IMG/VR virus record: IMGVR_UViG_3300047457_000974
Span: 1 to 64,000 of that record
Length of the DNA: 64,000 nucleotides
Origin: a virus
Direction: 5' to 3' (one strand)
Shown here: piece by piece, positions 32,272-42,258 of the stretch
Numbering within the stretch: the stretch's first letter is position 1
Layout of the letters: the number at the start of each line of letters is the position of its first letter
The notes under the pieces: generated by a model
What the model was told of the DNA's origin: nothing
Databases searched by the model: none
The model's input: only the letters and a program-made list of their open reading frames with translations
Position numbers and translations under genes: made by a program

Positions 32272-32646
32272 ATGCCACGCATCACCCCCGCGACCTACAC
32301 GCTCCGAGTTCCCCAGCGGGCGACGCTGGAGGAATCCATGGTGCTCAAGGCCAGTGGGCAGCCGCTGAACTTGACCGGCTACACAGTCCTGGCTTCGATC
32401 TACAAGCTGGTTCAACCCGATGGCATCGCTCAGGTTGCGCAACGCGGCGCCAAGATCGCTGATCTCACGGTTGTCTACGTGAACCGTGCAGCCGGCAGCA
32501 TCAAACTGCGACTTGATCGCAGCGTGACGCGAACCATCACGGAAAGCGGCTACTGGGATCTACTGGTGATTGAGCCAGGAGGAGATGCGGATTACTGGCT
32601 GGAAGGACCGGCAACACTTGACATCGGATTGACGGACAACGTATGA
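32272..32646 (+). CDS. BppU-like tail fibre adaptor 1
   Basis: A 124-residue protein with the pattern of baseplate upper protein N-terminal domains: TYTLRVPQRATLEESMVLKA, LTGYTVLASIYK, a central beta segment and SGYWDLLVIEPGGDADYWLE. Such domains attach fibres or adhesins to the baseplate. ATGA overlap with the next gene. A paralogue with the same layout is at 35132. Confidence 0.6.
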   Translation: MPRITPATYTLRVPQRATLEESMVLKASGQPLNLTGYTVLASIYKLVQPDGIAQVAQRGAKIADLTVVYVNRAAGSIKLRLDRSVTRTITESGYWDLLVIEPGGDADYWLEGPATLDIGLTDNV

Positions 32647-32861
32647 GCAACCAAGTTGAGATCATTCAGAGTCAAGCCACTCCGAATGTCATTGAGCTTT
32701 CGGCGCCAGGCGGATCTCAGGGACTGCCGGGGCCTGGCGTTGCCGCTGGTGGCAATATCGGCCAGGGGCTGCGGAAGAGCGGCGCTGGCGACTACGAAAC
32801 TGACTGGGCTGATTTTGCCTCCGTCTCGCTTGCTACTGGCCTTGCTATCGCTCTGGGCTGA
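32643..32861 (+). CDS. Small fibre-linked protein
   Basis: A 72-residue protein with a beta start (QVEIIQSQATPNVIELSAPG) and a short Gly/Pro run, as found at the joint between fibre adaptors and collagen-like shafts. It is coupled to both neighbours. Probably an accessory of the adhesin. Confidence 0.5.
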   Translation: MSNQVEIIQSQATPNVIELSAPGGSQGLPGPGVAAGGNIGQGLRKSGAGDYETDWADFASVSLATGLAIALG

Positions 32862-33787
32862 TGAAGTACACGCTTCCCGCTGCTAACTACAGCTTCAACG
32901 CATCCGCTAAGACGATCACGTTTAGCGGAACGATTCCAGCGCGGATTAGCAATGTCATGCACGTTGCTAACATCACCAGAGGCGTAATCTACTTTCAGCC
33001 TCAGGCGGGAGTTGCATTTTCTGGTAGCTATACCTCGCCCGTGCTGACGCTTGCGGCAAGCACGAGCGGCCACTCCAGCTCCGATGATCTATTGATCGTC
33101 CTGGATGATTCCACCACTGCGCTGACGGACGCTCAGCTGCGAGCTTCGGCGGTTCCGGTAAGCGTGTCTGGTGTTGCAACAGCAGCCAACCAGGCCACGA
33201 CCAACACCATCCTCGGCAACATTGATGGCGACATCGGGGCGCCTGCTGATGCTGCCGCGAGCAGCGATACGGGGACGTTCTCGGTGATCGCACTGGTGAA
33301 GCGTGGCCTGCAGAACTGGACGACGCTGCAGGCGAAGATCCCGGCGCTGGTATCGGGTGCCGTGCCCACATCGCCCAATCTGACCCGCAGCTCCGGCAAC
33401 GTCGACGCCAACACGCTGCGAACGGTACTGGCCGCCGATGGACCCGCGGTAACGACGCTCAGCAGCATTGACGGCAAGACCGCTGCGCTGATCAACGGCC
33501 GCAGCGGCGTGGAGCCCCTGGGGCAGCCCGGCGTGGCCCGGCAGTTGGCGGCATCCAGCACCAGCACCAACACAGCACTGACGACCACCTGCCGGCGGAT
33601 CAGTGCGTTTGCCCGCGGCGCGGACATCCGGTTCGCGATCGGCTCCAGCAGCCAGACCGCCAGCAGCACGAGCCACTACATCGCCAATGGCGAGAGGCTT
33701 GATCTGGTGGTGCCGGCGACGCCGAACATTGCCGTGATCAGAGCCGGCAGCATCGACGGCACGCTGGAAGTTTCGGAGCTGGTCTGA
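32861..33787 (+). CDS. Fibre-like structural protein
   Basis: A 308-residue, Ser/Thr/Ala-rich protein. The N-terminal 90 residues are beta-rich (MKYTLPAANYSFNASAKTIT). The middle (AATAANQATTNTILGNIDGD) has heptad-like character. It resembles fibre-shaft proteins of phages. The stop shares bases with the next start. Confidence 0.5.
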   Translation: MKYTLPAANYSFNASAKTITFSGTIPARISNVMHVANITRGVIYFQPQAGVAFSGSYTSPVLTLAASTSGHSSSDDLLIVLDDSTTALTDAQLRASAVPVSVSGVATAANQATTNTILGNIDGDIGAPADAAASSDTGTFSVIALVKRGLQNWTTLQAKIPALVSGAVPTSPNLTRSSGNVDANTLRTVLAADGPAVTTLSSIDGKTAALINGRSGVEPLGQPGVARQLAASSTSTNTALTTTCRRISAFARGADIRFAIGSSSQTASSTSHYIANGERLDLVVPATPNIAVIRAGSIDGTLEVSELV

Positions 33788-34821
33788 TGCGCGGCACTCG
33801 CGGTGCTACGCGGTCCAGGGGCCAGCGGCTGCTGTATCCGCCGCCGAGCCTAGATCTGCGCTTCGCCGAGACCAAGAGCCTGACTGACTGGATCAGCGGC
33901 CAGAACCTGATCACGTTCAGCCGCGCCAGCAGCGGCACCGTGGTCAACGCTGCGGGCGCCCTGGAGACCGTGGCGAGCAACCTGCCGCGGTTGACGCACA
34001 ACCCGCTGACAGGCGAGAGCCTGGGGCTGCTGCTGGAGGAGCAGCGGACGAATCTGCTGCTCAATAGCGCAACTCTGAGCACGCAGAATGTCACAGTCAC
34101 AGCCGTGGCTCACACGCTGAGCTTTACCGGGACTGGCACCGTCACATTGTCTGGTGTCAGCACAGCCGGGCCGCTGGTTGGCACAGGCGCAGGCGAGGTC
34201 AATCGAGTCAGCCTCACATTCACCCCAACAGCTGGAACGTTGACGCTGACGGTGAGCGGCACCGTCACAGATGCGCAGCTGGAGGCAGGATCGCTTCGTA
34301 GCAGCTACATCCCCACCACCACCGCCGCTGCCACCCGCAGCGCTGACTTGGGGAGCATCACGGGGGCCAGCTTCAGCTCTTGGTATCGGCAGGACGAGGG
34401 AACGGTGTTTGCGGAAGGATCGGTAGTACAACCAGTCACCGCGGGAAATCAGTTCTTTTTTCGTACGAGCGATAATGGCTACAGCAATAGTATTGCGTTA
34501 AACATTCAATCCACCGGCTTCCCCTCGCTTGCCACATCTGCCGCCGGAGTGTTCGACGGCAATGCCTCAAGCATTGTTTCTTTGCCTGCCAACACTGCGG
34601 CCAAATTCATTGGCGCCTATGCAGCAAACAATCTAGGCGTATCTCTTAATGGTGCGACAGTGGCTACTGATTTGTCAGCGACAATACCAACCACGCTAAA
34701 CCGTTTAGACATTGGTTCTGACCACCTTGGCTTTAATCGGATCAGATCTGGCATCATTCGCCGCCTGACCTACTGGCCGCAGCGCCTGCCGAACAGCAGC
34801 CTTGTGGCAATCACCCGATGA
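33787..34821 (+). CDS. Adhesin with lectin-like layout
   Basis: A 344-residue protein. Residues 15-95 carry a pattern common in phage head or tail adhesins: LDLRFAETKSLTDWISGQNL, ITFSRASSGTVVNAAG, then LGLLLEEQRTNLLLNS. Beta-rich repeats follow. A carbohydrate-binding, concanavalin-like fold is likely for such proteins. ATGA overlap with the next gene. Confidence 0.6.
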   Translation: MRGTRGATRSRGQRLLYPPPSLDLRFAETKSLTDWISGQNLITFSRASSGTVVNAAGALETVASNLPRLTHNPLTGESLGLLLEEQRTNLLLNSATLSTQNVTVTAVAHTLSFTGTGTVTLSGVSTAGPLVGTGAGEVNRVSLTFTPTAGTLTLTVSGTVTDAQLEAGSLRSSYIPTTTAAATRSADLGSITGASFSSWYRQDEGTVFAEGSVVQPVTAGNQFFFRTSDNGYSNSIALNIQSTGFPSLATSAAGVFDGNASSIVSLPANTAAKFIGAYAANNLGVSLNGATVATDLSATIPTTLNRLDIGSDHLGFNRIRSGIIRRLTYWPQRLPNSSLVAITR

Positions 34822-35114
34822 CCCACTACCTGCGGTTCCCCGATGAAGCCACCGGCATGGCAGCCCTGGGCGCCGCAGGGCTGCTGGTGGTCGATCCCGA
34901 CACTGGCGAGCAGCGGCCGATTCTGGCCAGCCACAGCCATGCGCTGGATGTGATCGGCCCGATCTACACAGGTGGCAGCTGGGACGCTGAGGGCATCGTG
35001 ATCGAGCCGCCTGCGTTGCTGCCGGGCTGGCACGTGAACTTCATCGGCAAGCTGCCGGACGGCTGGGATGCCCATCTGGTGGATCCCAGGCGCCCTCGCA
35101 GGGTGTTCGCCTAA
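34818..35114 (+). CDS. Small tail-associated protein
   Basis: A 98-residue protein (MTHYLRFPDEATGMAALGAA, PPALLPGWHVNFIGKLPDGW). The pattern is typical of small proteins that accompany phage adhesin genes. Coupled to the upstream adhesin. Function unknown. Confidence 0.55.
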   Translation: MTHYLRFPDEATGMAALGAAGLLVVDPDTGEQRPILASHSHALDVIGPIYTGGSWDAEGIVIEPPALLPGWHVNFIGKLPDGWDAHLVDPRRPRRVFA

Positions 35115-35131
35115 TCACGGAAAGCTGCGCC

Positions 35132-35481
35132 ATGGCATGGATCGAAAACGAAACCTGGGCGATGGAGCAGGGCATTGACGCCCTGAAGGTGTTTGAGCTG
35201 TTCAGTGACACTGCGCAGACCGTTCCGTATGTGTTCACCGGCAGCGACGTGAATGCCACGGTTTCAGATGCTAATGGACGTAACGTCTATCCAGTCACGG
35301 TAGAAACTGTGCCGGCAAGTGGCATCATTCGGTTGATACTGCCTGAGGCGATCGTCAATAGCCTCAAGGTTGGCGGCACCTATCGCTACGACTGCCTGAT
35401 GGTGCCGCCCGGTCCTGTCAACGACTATTTCGTCGCGACCGGTCCCGTCACCGTGGCATTGCGCAGCAGCAGGAGGGATCC

Positions 35482-35485
<4 letters not shown>
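35132..35485 (+). CDS. BppU-like tail fibre adaptor 2
   Basis: A 117-residue protein with the layout of the gene at 32272: an N-terminal beta part, [33 protein letters not shown], then [13 protein letters not shown]. It is coupled by ATGA to the collagen-like fibre gene. It probably anchors that fibre to the baseplate. Confidence 0.6.
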
Positions 35486-37004
<1,519 letters not shown>

Positions 37005-37005
<1 letters not shown>

Positions 37006-37241
37006 TGACCGATCCAATCCCCTACGCCATCCTCAACAGCGATGGCCAATGCATCAATCGCATCCTCTGGGATGGCGATGAGTCCATCTGGCAGCCGCCG
37101 GATGGATGCTCGGCGGTCGCTGATCCTGACAACCTCCACCCGATCTACCAGGAGCCGCAGCCACCGGCGGACGTCGATCCGTTGCAGACATTGACTCTGG
37201 AGCAGAAGCGGGCGTTAATTGCGCTGCTTACGGCAAGCTAG
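37005..37241 (+). CDS. Small fibre-linked protein
   Basis: A 78-residue protein (MTDPIPYAILNSDGQCINRI, ending LEQKRALIALLTAS). The start ATG overlaps the fibre stop. The pattern YAILNSDGxCxNxIxWDG is common in small genes after phage fibre genes; a fibre assembly or accessory role is possible. Confidence 0.55.
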
Positions 37242-37259
37242 TGCAATCGTTCGTTACGC

Positions 37260-37490
37260 ATGACTCCCAGCCCGTTCTGGAGCGAGGTCAAAGCGCAGGC
37301 TGCTGCTGGTACCGTCGTGATCATTATCGGCAGCATCCTTGCCGGTATTGTCTACCTCATTCATACAGTCCCACGGCAACTGGATGAAGTGTTAGACAAC
37401 CAGGCGCAATCCAAGGGTCGCATAGATGTGCTGGAACGGAAGGTGGACAACCAAGGCGAACGATTGATACGCCTGGAGGCCCAGAAATGA
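37260..37490 (+). CDS. Membrane protein with coiled coil, probable holin component
   Basis: A 76-residue protein with one transmembrane segment (VVIIIGSILAGIVYLI at about 19-34) and a C-terminal charged coiled coil. The design resembles XhlA-like lysis proteins. It is coupled by ATGA to the next small membrane gene and lies upstream of the lysin. Confidence 0.6.
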   Translation: MTPSPFWSEVKAQAAAGTVVIIIGSILAGIVYLIHTVPRQLDEVLDNQAQSKGRIDVLERKVDNQGERLIRLEAQK

Positions 37491-37690
37491 TCAAACTTGT
37501 TACCACCACGCTGATCAGCTGCGTTGTGTTGTCCGCTATTGGTGGATTCGGAGCACCGTTGCTCTGCCGGCAGTCCGCAGATCAGGAGAAGTGCGGCGAT
37601 CAATGGCGCGTTGCCGCCGCAGGTGCTCTCACCGCAGCCGGCAGTCTCGGCACCCTGCTGGCCAGGATGGCAGATACGGATCAGCCCTGA
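37487..37690 (+). CDS. Small membrane protein, probable holin
   Basis: A 67-residue protein with an N-terminal hydrophobic segment (LISCVVLSAIGGFGAPLLC) and a second weaker one (AAAGALTAAGSLGTLLA). The paired cysteines could form a bridge in the periplasm. Position between the coiled-coil membrane protein and the lysin suggests a holin or pinholin. Confidence 0.55.
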   Translation: MIKLVTTTLISCVVLSAIGGFGAPLLCRQSADQEKCGDQWRVAAAGALTAAGSLGTLLARMADTDQP

Positions 37691-37986
37691 GCCTGCTGCA
37701 CCCGACGCAGCTGGTAGCCCTCAGCGATGTCATCGACATAGCCTTCCAGCTCGCGGGTGCTGGTGGTCCTGGTGCCGACGATCAGCAGCTCGGCATCCTC
37801 ATCGATCTGGTGGCTCCCGTTCCGCGTCGGCTTCGCACGGGCGCCAATCACGCCATGCAGCAACGCACCAGCGGCCCGCATCGTGCCGGCTGGCAACAGC
37901 TCGAACTCTCGGCCGAAGATGCACTGGCGGCTTCCTGGCAGTCGATACAGCAGCTCCTCACCCCATGCCAACGTCGGTGCTGTCAT
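37681..37986 (-). CDS. Hypothetical protein on the opposite strand of the lysis cluster
   Basis: A 101-residue protein starting at ATG 37986 (MTAPTLAWGEELLYRLPGSR, ELLIVGTRTTSTRELEGYVD). The much longer open frame upstream is only the shadow of the lysin. It overlaps the end of the holin-like gene by 10 bases. No family recognised. Confidence 0.55.
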   Translation of the reverse strand: MTAPTLAWGEELLYRLPGSRQCIFGREFELLPAGTMRAAGALLHGVIGARAKPTRNGSHQIDEDAELLIVGTRTTSTRELEGYVDDIAEGYQLRRVQQAQG

Positions 37987-38043
37987 CGCCCTGCAGGGAC
38001 TGCCGCAGGTTGCCGGGAAAGCTCGATCAGCAACCCCGCCACC

Positions 38044-39219
38044 ATGGGCAACATCCCGCTCTGGGACTACGCACGGTTCACGCGAGATAGCAGCCATCAC
38101 CGGGCGTTCTGGAACGCCCTGGACGATGCGCTGACGCCAGAGCAGAAGGCCCGCATCGCATCCGGTGGCGATCTGCGCGGCATCTGGGAGGCACAGCCCG
38201 CTGAAGCCGCACCGGTCGCGCCGACGGGCACGGACTGGCTTACGCCATGCCGTCGCATCGTGCGGGAGTTCGAGGGCTGTCGACTCCAGGCCTACCCGGA
38301 CCCCGGTACTGGCGGTGACCCGTGGACGATCGGCTGGGGGCACACCGGCCCTGAGGTGAAGCCTGGCCTGACCTGGACCCAGCAACAGGCCGACGCAGCT
38401 CTCGATGCCGAGCTGTCCCGCGTTCGCTCTGCTGCTGTTGCCCTGCTGCCGATGATGCCGCGGTGGAACGGTGCCCAGCAGGCTGCGATCATCTCGTTGA
38501 CCTACAACATCGGTACCGGCGCCCTGGAGGCCAGCACGCTGCGTCGACGCCTGCTGGCGGGCGAGGATCCAGGCACCGTCGTGCGGCAAGAACTGCCGCG
38601 CTGGAACAAGGGCGGCAACGGCGTGATGCCAGGCCTGACGCGACGCCGGGCGGCAGAGGTAGCGCTGTTCATCGGTGCAGCTGATGCGCCAATCTGGCCG
38701 GCCGGTATGGTCGGCCCTCGCAAGCGGCCTCCGCTCAAGCCTGGTGATCACCATCTCATCGCTGATGACCGCTCGCAGACCCTGACGGCATTCACCCACG
38801 ACGGTCGCCAGCTGTGGAAGATCCCCTGCCTCTGCCGCGGGCAGGGCGGCGAGGCCGAATGGAACACCACCGGCAGCGACACACCACCAGGCCTCTATCG
38901 CATCGGCAGGGCTTATCGCGACTACGAACAGGATCCATCGGAGCGGTTCACCCCTGATCGCCGCGCCTATGGCTGGTACTCGCTGGACCTAGAGGGGCAG
39001 GAAGGCCAGGAAGGCCCCGGCAGCAGCAATGGCCGCGACGGGATCATGATGCACGGCGGCGGCTCCGCCTGCGGCTGGCCTGGCGCCTGGGCGCCGCGGC
39101 AGGATCTGCATCCCACCCTCGGCTGCATCCGCTGCCATAACCAGGATCTCAGAGAGCGGATCCTGCCGCTGCTGAGCCTCGGGACCGTCTGGGTATCGGT
39201 GCTGCAGGAACGTGCCTGA
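38044..39219 (+). CDS. Two-domain lysin: GH24 muramidase plus YkuD-type L,D-transpeptidase-like domain
   Basis: A 391-residue protein. After ~65 residues, a T4-lysozyme-type GH24 domain carries the catalytic pattern FEGCRLQAYPDPG and TIGWGHTG, then SLTYNIGTGALEASTLRR and LTRRRAAEVALF. The C-terminal third is YkuD-like: MMHGGGSACGWPGAW near 335-349 and LHPTLGCIRCHN near 355-366, giving the His and Cys of that fold. GH24 cuts the glycan; the second domain may cut or exchange peptide cross-links. The ATG at 38044 follows CCCGCCACC; sequence upstream in frame is the shadow of the leftward gene. No signal peptide is seen, so it should need a holin. Confidence 0.85.
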   Translation: MGNIPLWDYARFTRDSSHHRAFWNALDDALTPEQKARIASGGDLRGIWEAQPAEAAPVAPTGTDWLTPCRRIVREFEGCRLQAYPDPGTGGDPWTIGWGHTGPEVKPGLTWTQQQADAALDAELSRVRSAAVALLPMMPRWNGAQQAAIISLTYNIGTGALEASTLRRRLLAGEDPGTVVRQELPRWNKGGNGVMPGLTRRRAAEVALFIGAADAPIWPAGMVGPRKRPPLKPGDHHLIADDRSQTLTAFTHDGRQLWKIPCLCRGQGGEAEWNTTGSDTPPGLYRIGRAYRDYEQDPSERFTPDRRAYGWYSLDLEGQEGQEGPGSSNGRDGIMMHGGGSACGWPGAWAPRQDLHPTLGCIRCHNQDLRERILPLLSLGTVWVSVLQERA

Positions 39220-39514
39220 TCGCCACCGCATCGACGGGGTGGAGCTGGTAACCAAGCGTGACGGCAAGGCTAGGCTCAGGCGCGGTATCTTCGAGGCATG
39301 GGGCAATGGTTGCGCCTACTGCGGTTGTCCGGCGGACACACTTGATCATGTCCGCCCGCTGGCGCGTGGTGGCCTCACGGTGCGGGAGAACCTGATCCCC
39401 GCCTGCTCGGGCTGCAATCTGCGCAAGGGTCACGCCGACGCCTTGACGTGGTTTCGCGCCCACCACGGCTGGACGGCCGATCGAGAAGCGCGGCTGCTGG
39501 CCTGGATCGCCTAG
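39212..39514 (+). CDS. HNH endonuclease
   Basis: A 100-residue HNH nuclease starting at GTG inside the lysin end. It shows CAYCGCPADTLDHVRPLARG, then ENLIPACSGCNLRKG: two CxxC zinc pairs around the DHxxP core and an Asn. It may assist packaging, as HNH proteins near terminases do, or be a homing nuclease. On a circularised genome it is not next to the terminase. Confidence 0.85.
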   Translation: MPDRHRIDGVELVTKRDGKARLRRGIFEAWGNGCAYCGCPADTLDHVRPLARGGLTVRENLIPACSGCNLRKGHADALTWFRAHHGWTADREARLLAWIA

Positions 39515-39729
39515 ACGCCAGGCTCATCTACCTCCGACGGGCCGCGCTCCGGGATTGCCGGGCCGATCACCGGTGGCTCAATGCCGCGGGCGCGACACAG
39601 GGCCTCGAACTCCGCTGTCGCGCCGGTGCCGCTGGGGCCCTCCACGCACATTCCCAGCCCGCAGATCCGCCAGATCGCCTGGCCATCGCGGATGACCATC
39701 TCCCTGGTGGGCAGGCTGCGCTGATCCAT
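39511..39729 (-). CDS. Hypothetical protein
   Basis: A 72-residue protein (MDQRSLPTREMVIRDGQAIW, then RICGLGMCVEGPSGTG). It converges on the HNH gene with a 4-base overlap. Residues upstream of ATG 39729 are not protein-like. No family recognised. Confidence 0.5.
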   Translation of the reverse strand: MDQRSLPTREMVIRDGQAIWRICGLGMCVEGPSGTGATAEFEALCRARGIEPPVIGPAIPERGPSEVDEPGV

Positions 39730-39830
39730 CGCCGCTGCGTCGCTGTCACAGGTTGCCGTGCGCTTTGTTGACCACATCAAAGGAGAACTTGTCCATAGCG
39801 CACAATGGGGGGGGGTAGTGGTTGAGTCGT
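39730..39830. other. Intergenic gap with a run of nine G
   Basis: About 100 bases between two leftward genes, containing a nine-G tract near 39807-39815. No gene or clear terminator is seen. The tract could vary in length by slippage. Confidence 0.5.
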
Positions 39831-42218
39831 TCAGCCGGCGCTGCTGTCCGGTGCGGCCAGCGGCAGCAGGCACTTGTCGGAATCGCAGCCGGCCGGACCG
39901 GCATCGATCAGTTCGCCGCTGTCATAGCGACGCAGGGCCTCGAAGAAGTCCTGGCTGCGGCGACGGGCCTTCACCTCAGCCTGTCGCTGCTGGTAGGTGG
40001 CTTGATCGATCGGCTCGAACGGCAGCCGCGGGAAGGTGGCGTTGGCATCAAACCGCGCCAGCAGGGCGGCGGAGATGTAGCCATCGTCGTTGTGGATGGC
40101 GTGATGGATCGCACCTGCCAGCGGCTCGATCTCATGCTCACGCAGCTCCACCGTGGCCGAGGTGTTGTGGGTTGTGTAGTGCCTCTGTACCTGCATGTAG
40201 AAGTCGAACTGGGCCAGGGCCGAGAAGCGGTTGATCTCCACAACATCGGCACCGGGCAGGTTGGCCCAGCTCACCTCGGTGGGAATCTCCACCAGCCATT
40301 CGCTGCAGCGCGGATCAAACGGATCATCAAGCAGGCGGCCCTGTTCATCCTTGTCGGACTGGGAGGGCACAATCGTGTAGCCGTAATCCAGGCAGGCCAG
40401 GGCCACCGGATCATTCTTGCGGAAGGTGATGCGGCGGATAAACCGTTGGGCCTTGGGGGGATGCCAGCCCGGCGACGCCCCCGTCAGCAGGCTCTTGGTG
40501 CCGGCGGGTTGCACGGTGGTGCAGCGATTGGGACGGCGCAGGCCGTGGCGATCGCAGTAGTCCCACACCACATCGTTCACAATCTGCCGCCAGCGGTTCA
40601 GGTACTGGGCCTCGCTGGCGCGGAATGCACGGCCCTCCTCGCTGTCGGGGCGGCCGGCCTCCCACCACTGCAACCAGGGCGTGCCGAAGGCATGCACACA
40701 GAAATCAAACAGGCCGGTGAAGCTCACACCTACGATCGGATCCAGGATTCGGCTCTGGTGATAGCGCTCTACCTCGAAGCGATGATTCAGCAAGCTGGCT
40801 ACCGACAGCGCCGCCGCCCGGAAAGCATCCTCCTGATCCTGCCGATCGTGGGGATCGATGCGATTGAGATGCACTTCTGACAGGTTGCAGTGATAATCGG
40901 TGCCAATTATTTCGCCGCAGGGGTTGAGACCATAACGACTTAAGCGATGCTCCAGTTCCGCCGGGCTCATCTGCGGCTGTCGCTGCAGCAGCCACTGGCC
41001 GGCCTGGTGGCGACCCTGCTCGCAATAGAGGCTGATGAAGGCCTGACGCAGCTCCGGCGTGGGGAGCAGATCGGCATTGGAGCGGGCGATCGCTTCAGGT
41101 GCGAACTGGATCGCCCCTTCGCCCGACTGAAACTGGCGCTGCACCGCCTCACGCACCACCTCCAGGCTGGGGCGATCGTGAAACACCCGCGTGTGGTTCG
41201 CCATGCGCAGCGCATCCCGCTCCGGATCGATGCGCCAGTTGCCCTCGGCATCCTGCTGCCAGAGGTTGGCCTTGGCGGTGGCCGCCTCCTGGTCCTCAGC
41301 CGCGAACTGACGCATGCCCGCCGATCGGCGGATGTTGCCGGCCACGATCGTGACGGCCGCTTCATCGATCAACAGGCAGCACTCCACCGAGGTGAGCTGG
41401 CGGCCTTGGGCCCTGTTGAGGATCTGCGCCACTCTCCCGTACAGATCGCGCAGCTTGACGGGATTGGCCACCCCGCCGAAGCCCGCCAGCTTCTCGCCCA
41501 CGGGTCGCACATCGCCCAGATCGACCGCCACCTGCACGGTGCCGGCAAAGCGCTCGTCGCTGCAGAGCTCCAGCAGCAACCGGTAGCTCTGCACCCAGCC
41601 GCGGCGGGTGTCGCCCACCTGCAGGAACACCTGCTGACCCTCGATCTGATGGGTGCTGTCCTGGCGGCGCTGCGCCGCGGGGGTGACACCGATGTCGCGC
41701 ACGACCTCGACGCTGAGGCGGTTGCGTACCACCGGCAGGCGGGAGATCAGCCGGGGCTCAAGGATGGCGCCGGTGCCGCAGCCCATCATCGCCAGATCCA
41801 TCATCAGGGCGAAGGCATCCCAGTCCACCAGGTTGGTGGAGGTGCAGTTGTAGGCGCCGGAGAAGTTGTCGGGATCCTCGACCCAGGCCGTGCCACCGAC
41901 CCACAGCCAGCGCCCCGAGGGCAGGGCCTTCTGCTGCCGCTGCATGCGGCGGATCAGATCCACCTCGCTGTCGCGCAGCCGGCCGAGCCGCTCCAGGCCG
42001 GTCAGGCTGCGCTCGGACGCCTCCTGCCAGCTTTCGCGACCGCTGGCGGTCTTGCGGCTGTAGGTGCGGTAAAAGACTGGGTTGGCCGCTGGCGCGGTGC
42101 TCGGGAAATCGGCTGGCCCTGCCGGCTGCGGATCCTGCGGATCGGTCGCGACAGCCCCCGGGACGGAACGACAGGGGGACAGGGTCACAGGATGCAGCGG
42201 CGGGGATGCAGGCACCAT
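39831..42218 (-). CDS. nrdJ: Class II (B12-dependent) ribonucleotide reductase, monomeric type
   Basis: About 795 residues. It has the cysteines of class II enzymes: YNCTSTNLVD near the N-terminal third, LNPCGEIIGTDYHCNLSEVH for the thiyl-radical cysteine and its redox partner, and a C-terminal CDSDKC redox pair. PAGTKSLLTGASPG is the conserved phosphate loop. Length fits the monomeric adenosylcobalamin enzyme used by many cyanobacteria and cyanophages. It makes dNTPs for replication without oxygen or iron. The start is uncertain: ATG 42218 is preferred, with another at 42278 that would overlap the divergent recombinase gene. Confidence 0.9.
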   Translation of the reverse strand: MVPASPPLHPVTLSPCRSVPGAVATDPQDPQPAGPADFPSTAPAANPVFYRTYSRKTASGRESWQEASERSLTGLERLGRLRDSEVDLIRRMQRQQKALPSGRWLWVGGTAWVEDPDNFSGAYNCTSTNLVDWDAFALMMDLAMMGCGTGAILEPRLISRLPVVRNRLSVEVVRDIGVTPAAQRRQDSTHQIEGQQVFLQVGDTRRGWVQSYRLLLELCSDERFAGTVQVAVDLGDVRPVGEKLAGFGGVANPVKLRDLYGRVAQILNRAQGRQLTSVECCLLIDEAAVTIVAGNIRRSAGMRQFAAEDQEAATAKANLWQQDAEGNWRIDPERDALRMANHTRVFHDRPSLEVVREAVQRQFQSGEGAIQFAPEAIARSNADLLPTPELRQAFISLYCEQGRHQAGQWLLQRQPQMSPAELEHRLSRYGLNPCGEIIGTDYHCNLSEVHLNRIDPHDRQDQEDAFRAAALSVASLLNHRFEVERYHQSRILDPIVGVSFTGLFDFCVHAFGTPWLQWWEAGRPDSEEGRAFRASEAQYLNRWRQIVNDVVWDYCDRHGLRRPNRCTTVQPAGTKSLLTGASPGWHPPKAQRFIRRITFRKNDPVALACLDYGYTIVPSQSDKDEQGRLLDDPFDPRCSEWLVEIPTEVSWANLPGADVVEINRFSALAQFDFYMQVQRHYTTHNTSATVELREHEIEPLAGAIHHAIHNDDGYISAALLARFDANATFPRLPFEPIDQATYQQRQAEVKARRRSQDFFEALRRYDSGELIDAGPAGCDSDKCLLPLAAPDSSAG

Positions 42219-42228
42219 AATCAGCGGT

Positions 42229-42241
42229 TGATCGTGGATCA
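42229..42241. promoter_or_regulatory. Short inverted repeat between RNR and recombinase
   Basis: TGATC and GATCA are separated by three bases in the 40-base divergent gap. It could be a regulator site or part of a recombination site. This is the only space available for both promoters. Confidence 0.35.
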
Positions 42242-42258
42242 CAGCTTTCCTGGACGCG

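Noticed and set aside
37987-38799. Upstream extension of the leftward frame ending at 37681
   Set aside because: It is antisense to the GH24 domain and not protein-like; only the part from ATG 37986 was kept.
39789-39818. AAAGGAGA followed by a TTG and a nine-codon frame
   Set aside because: Too short and ends at the G-run; no evidence for translation.
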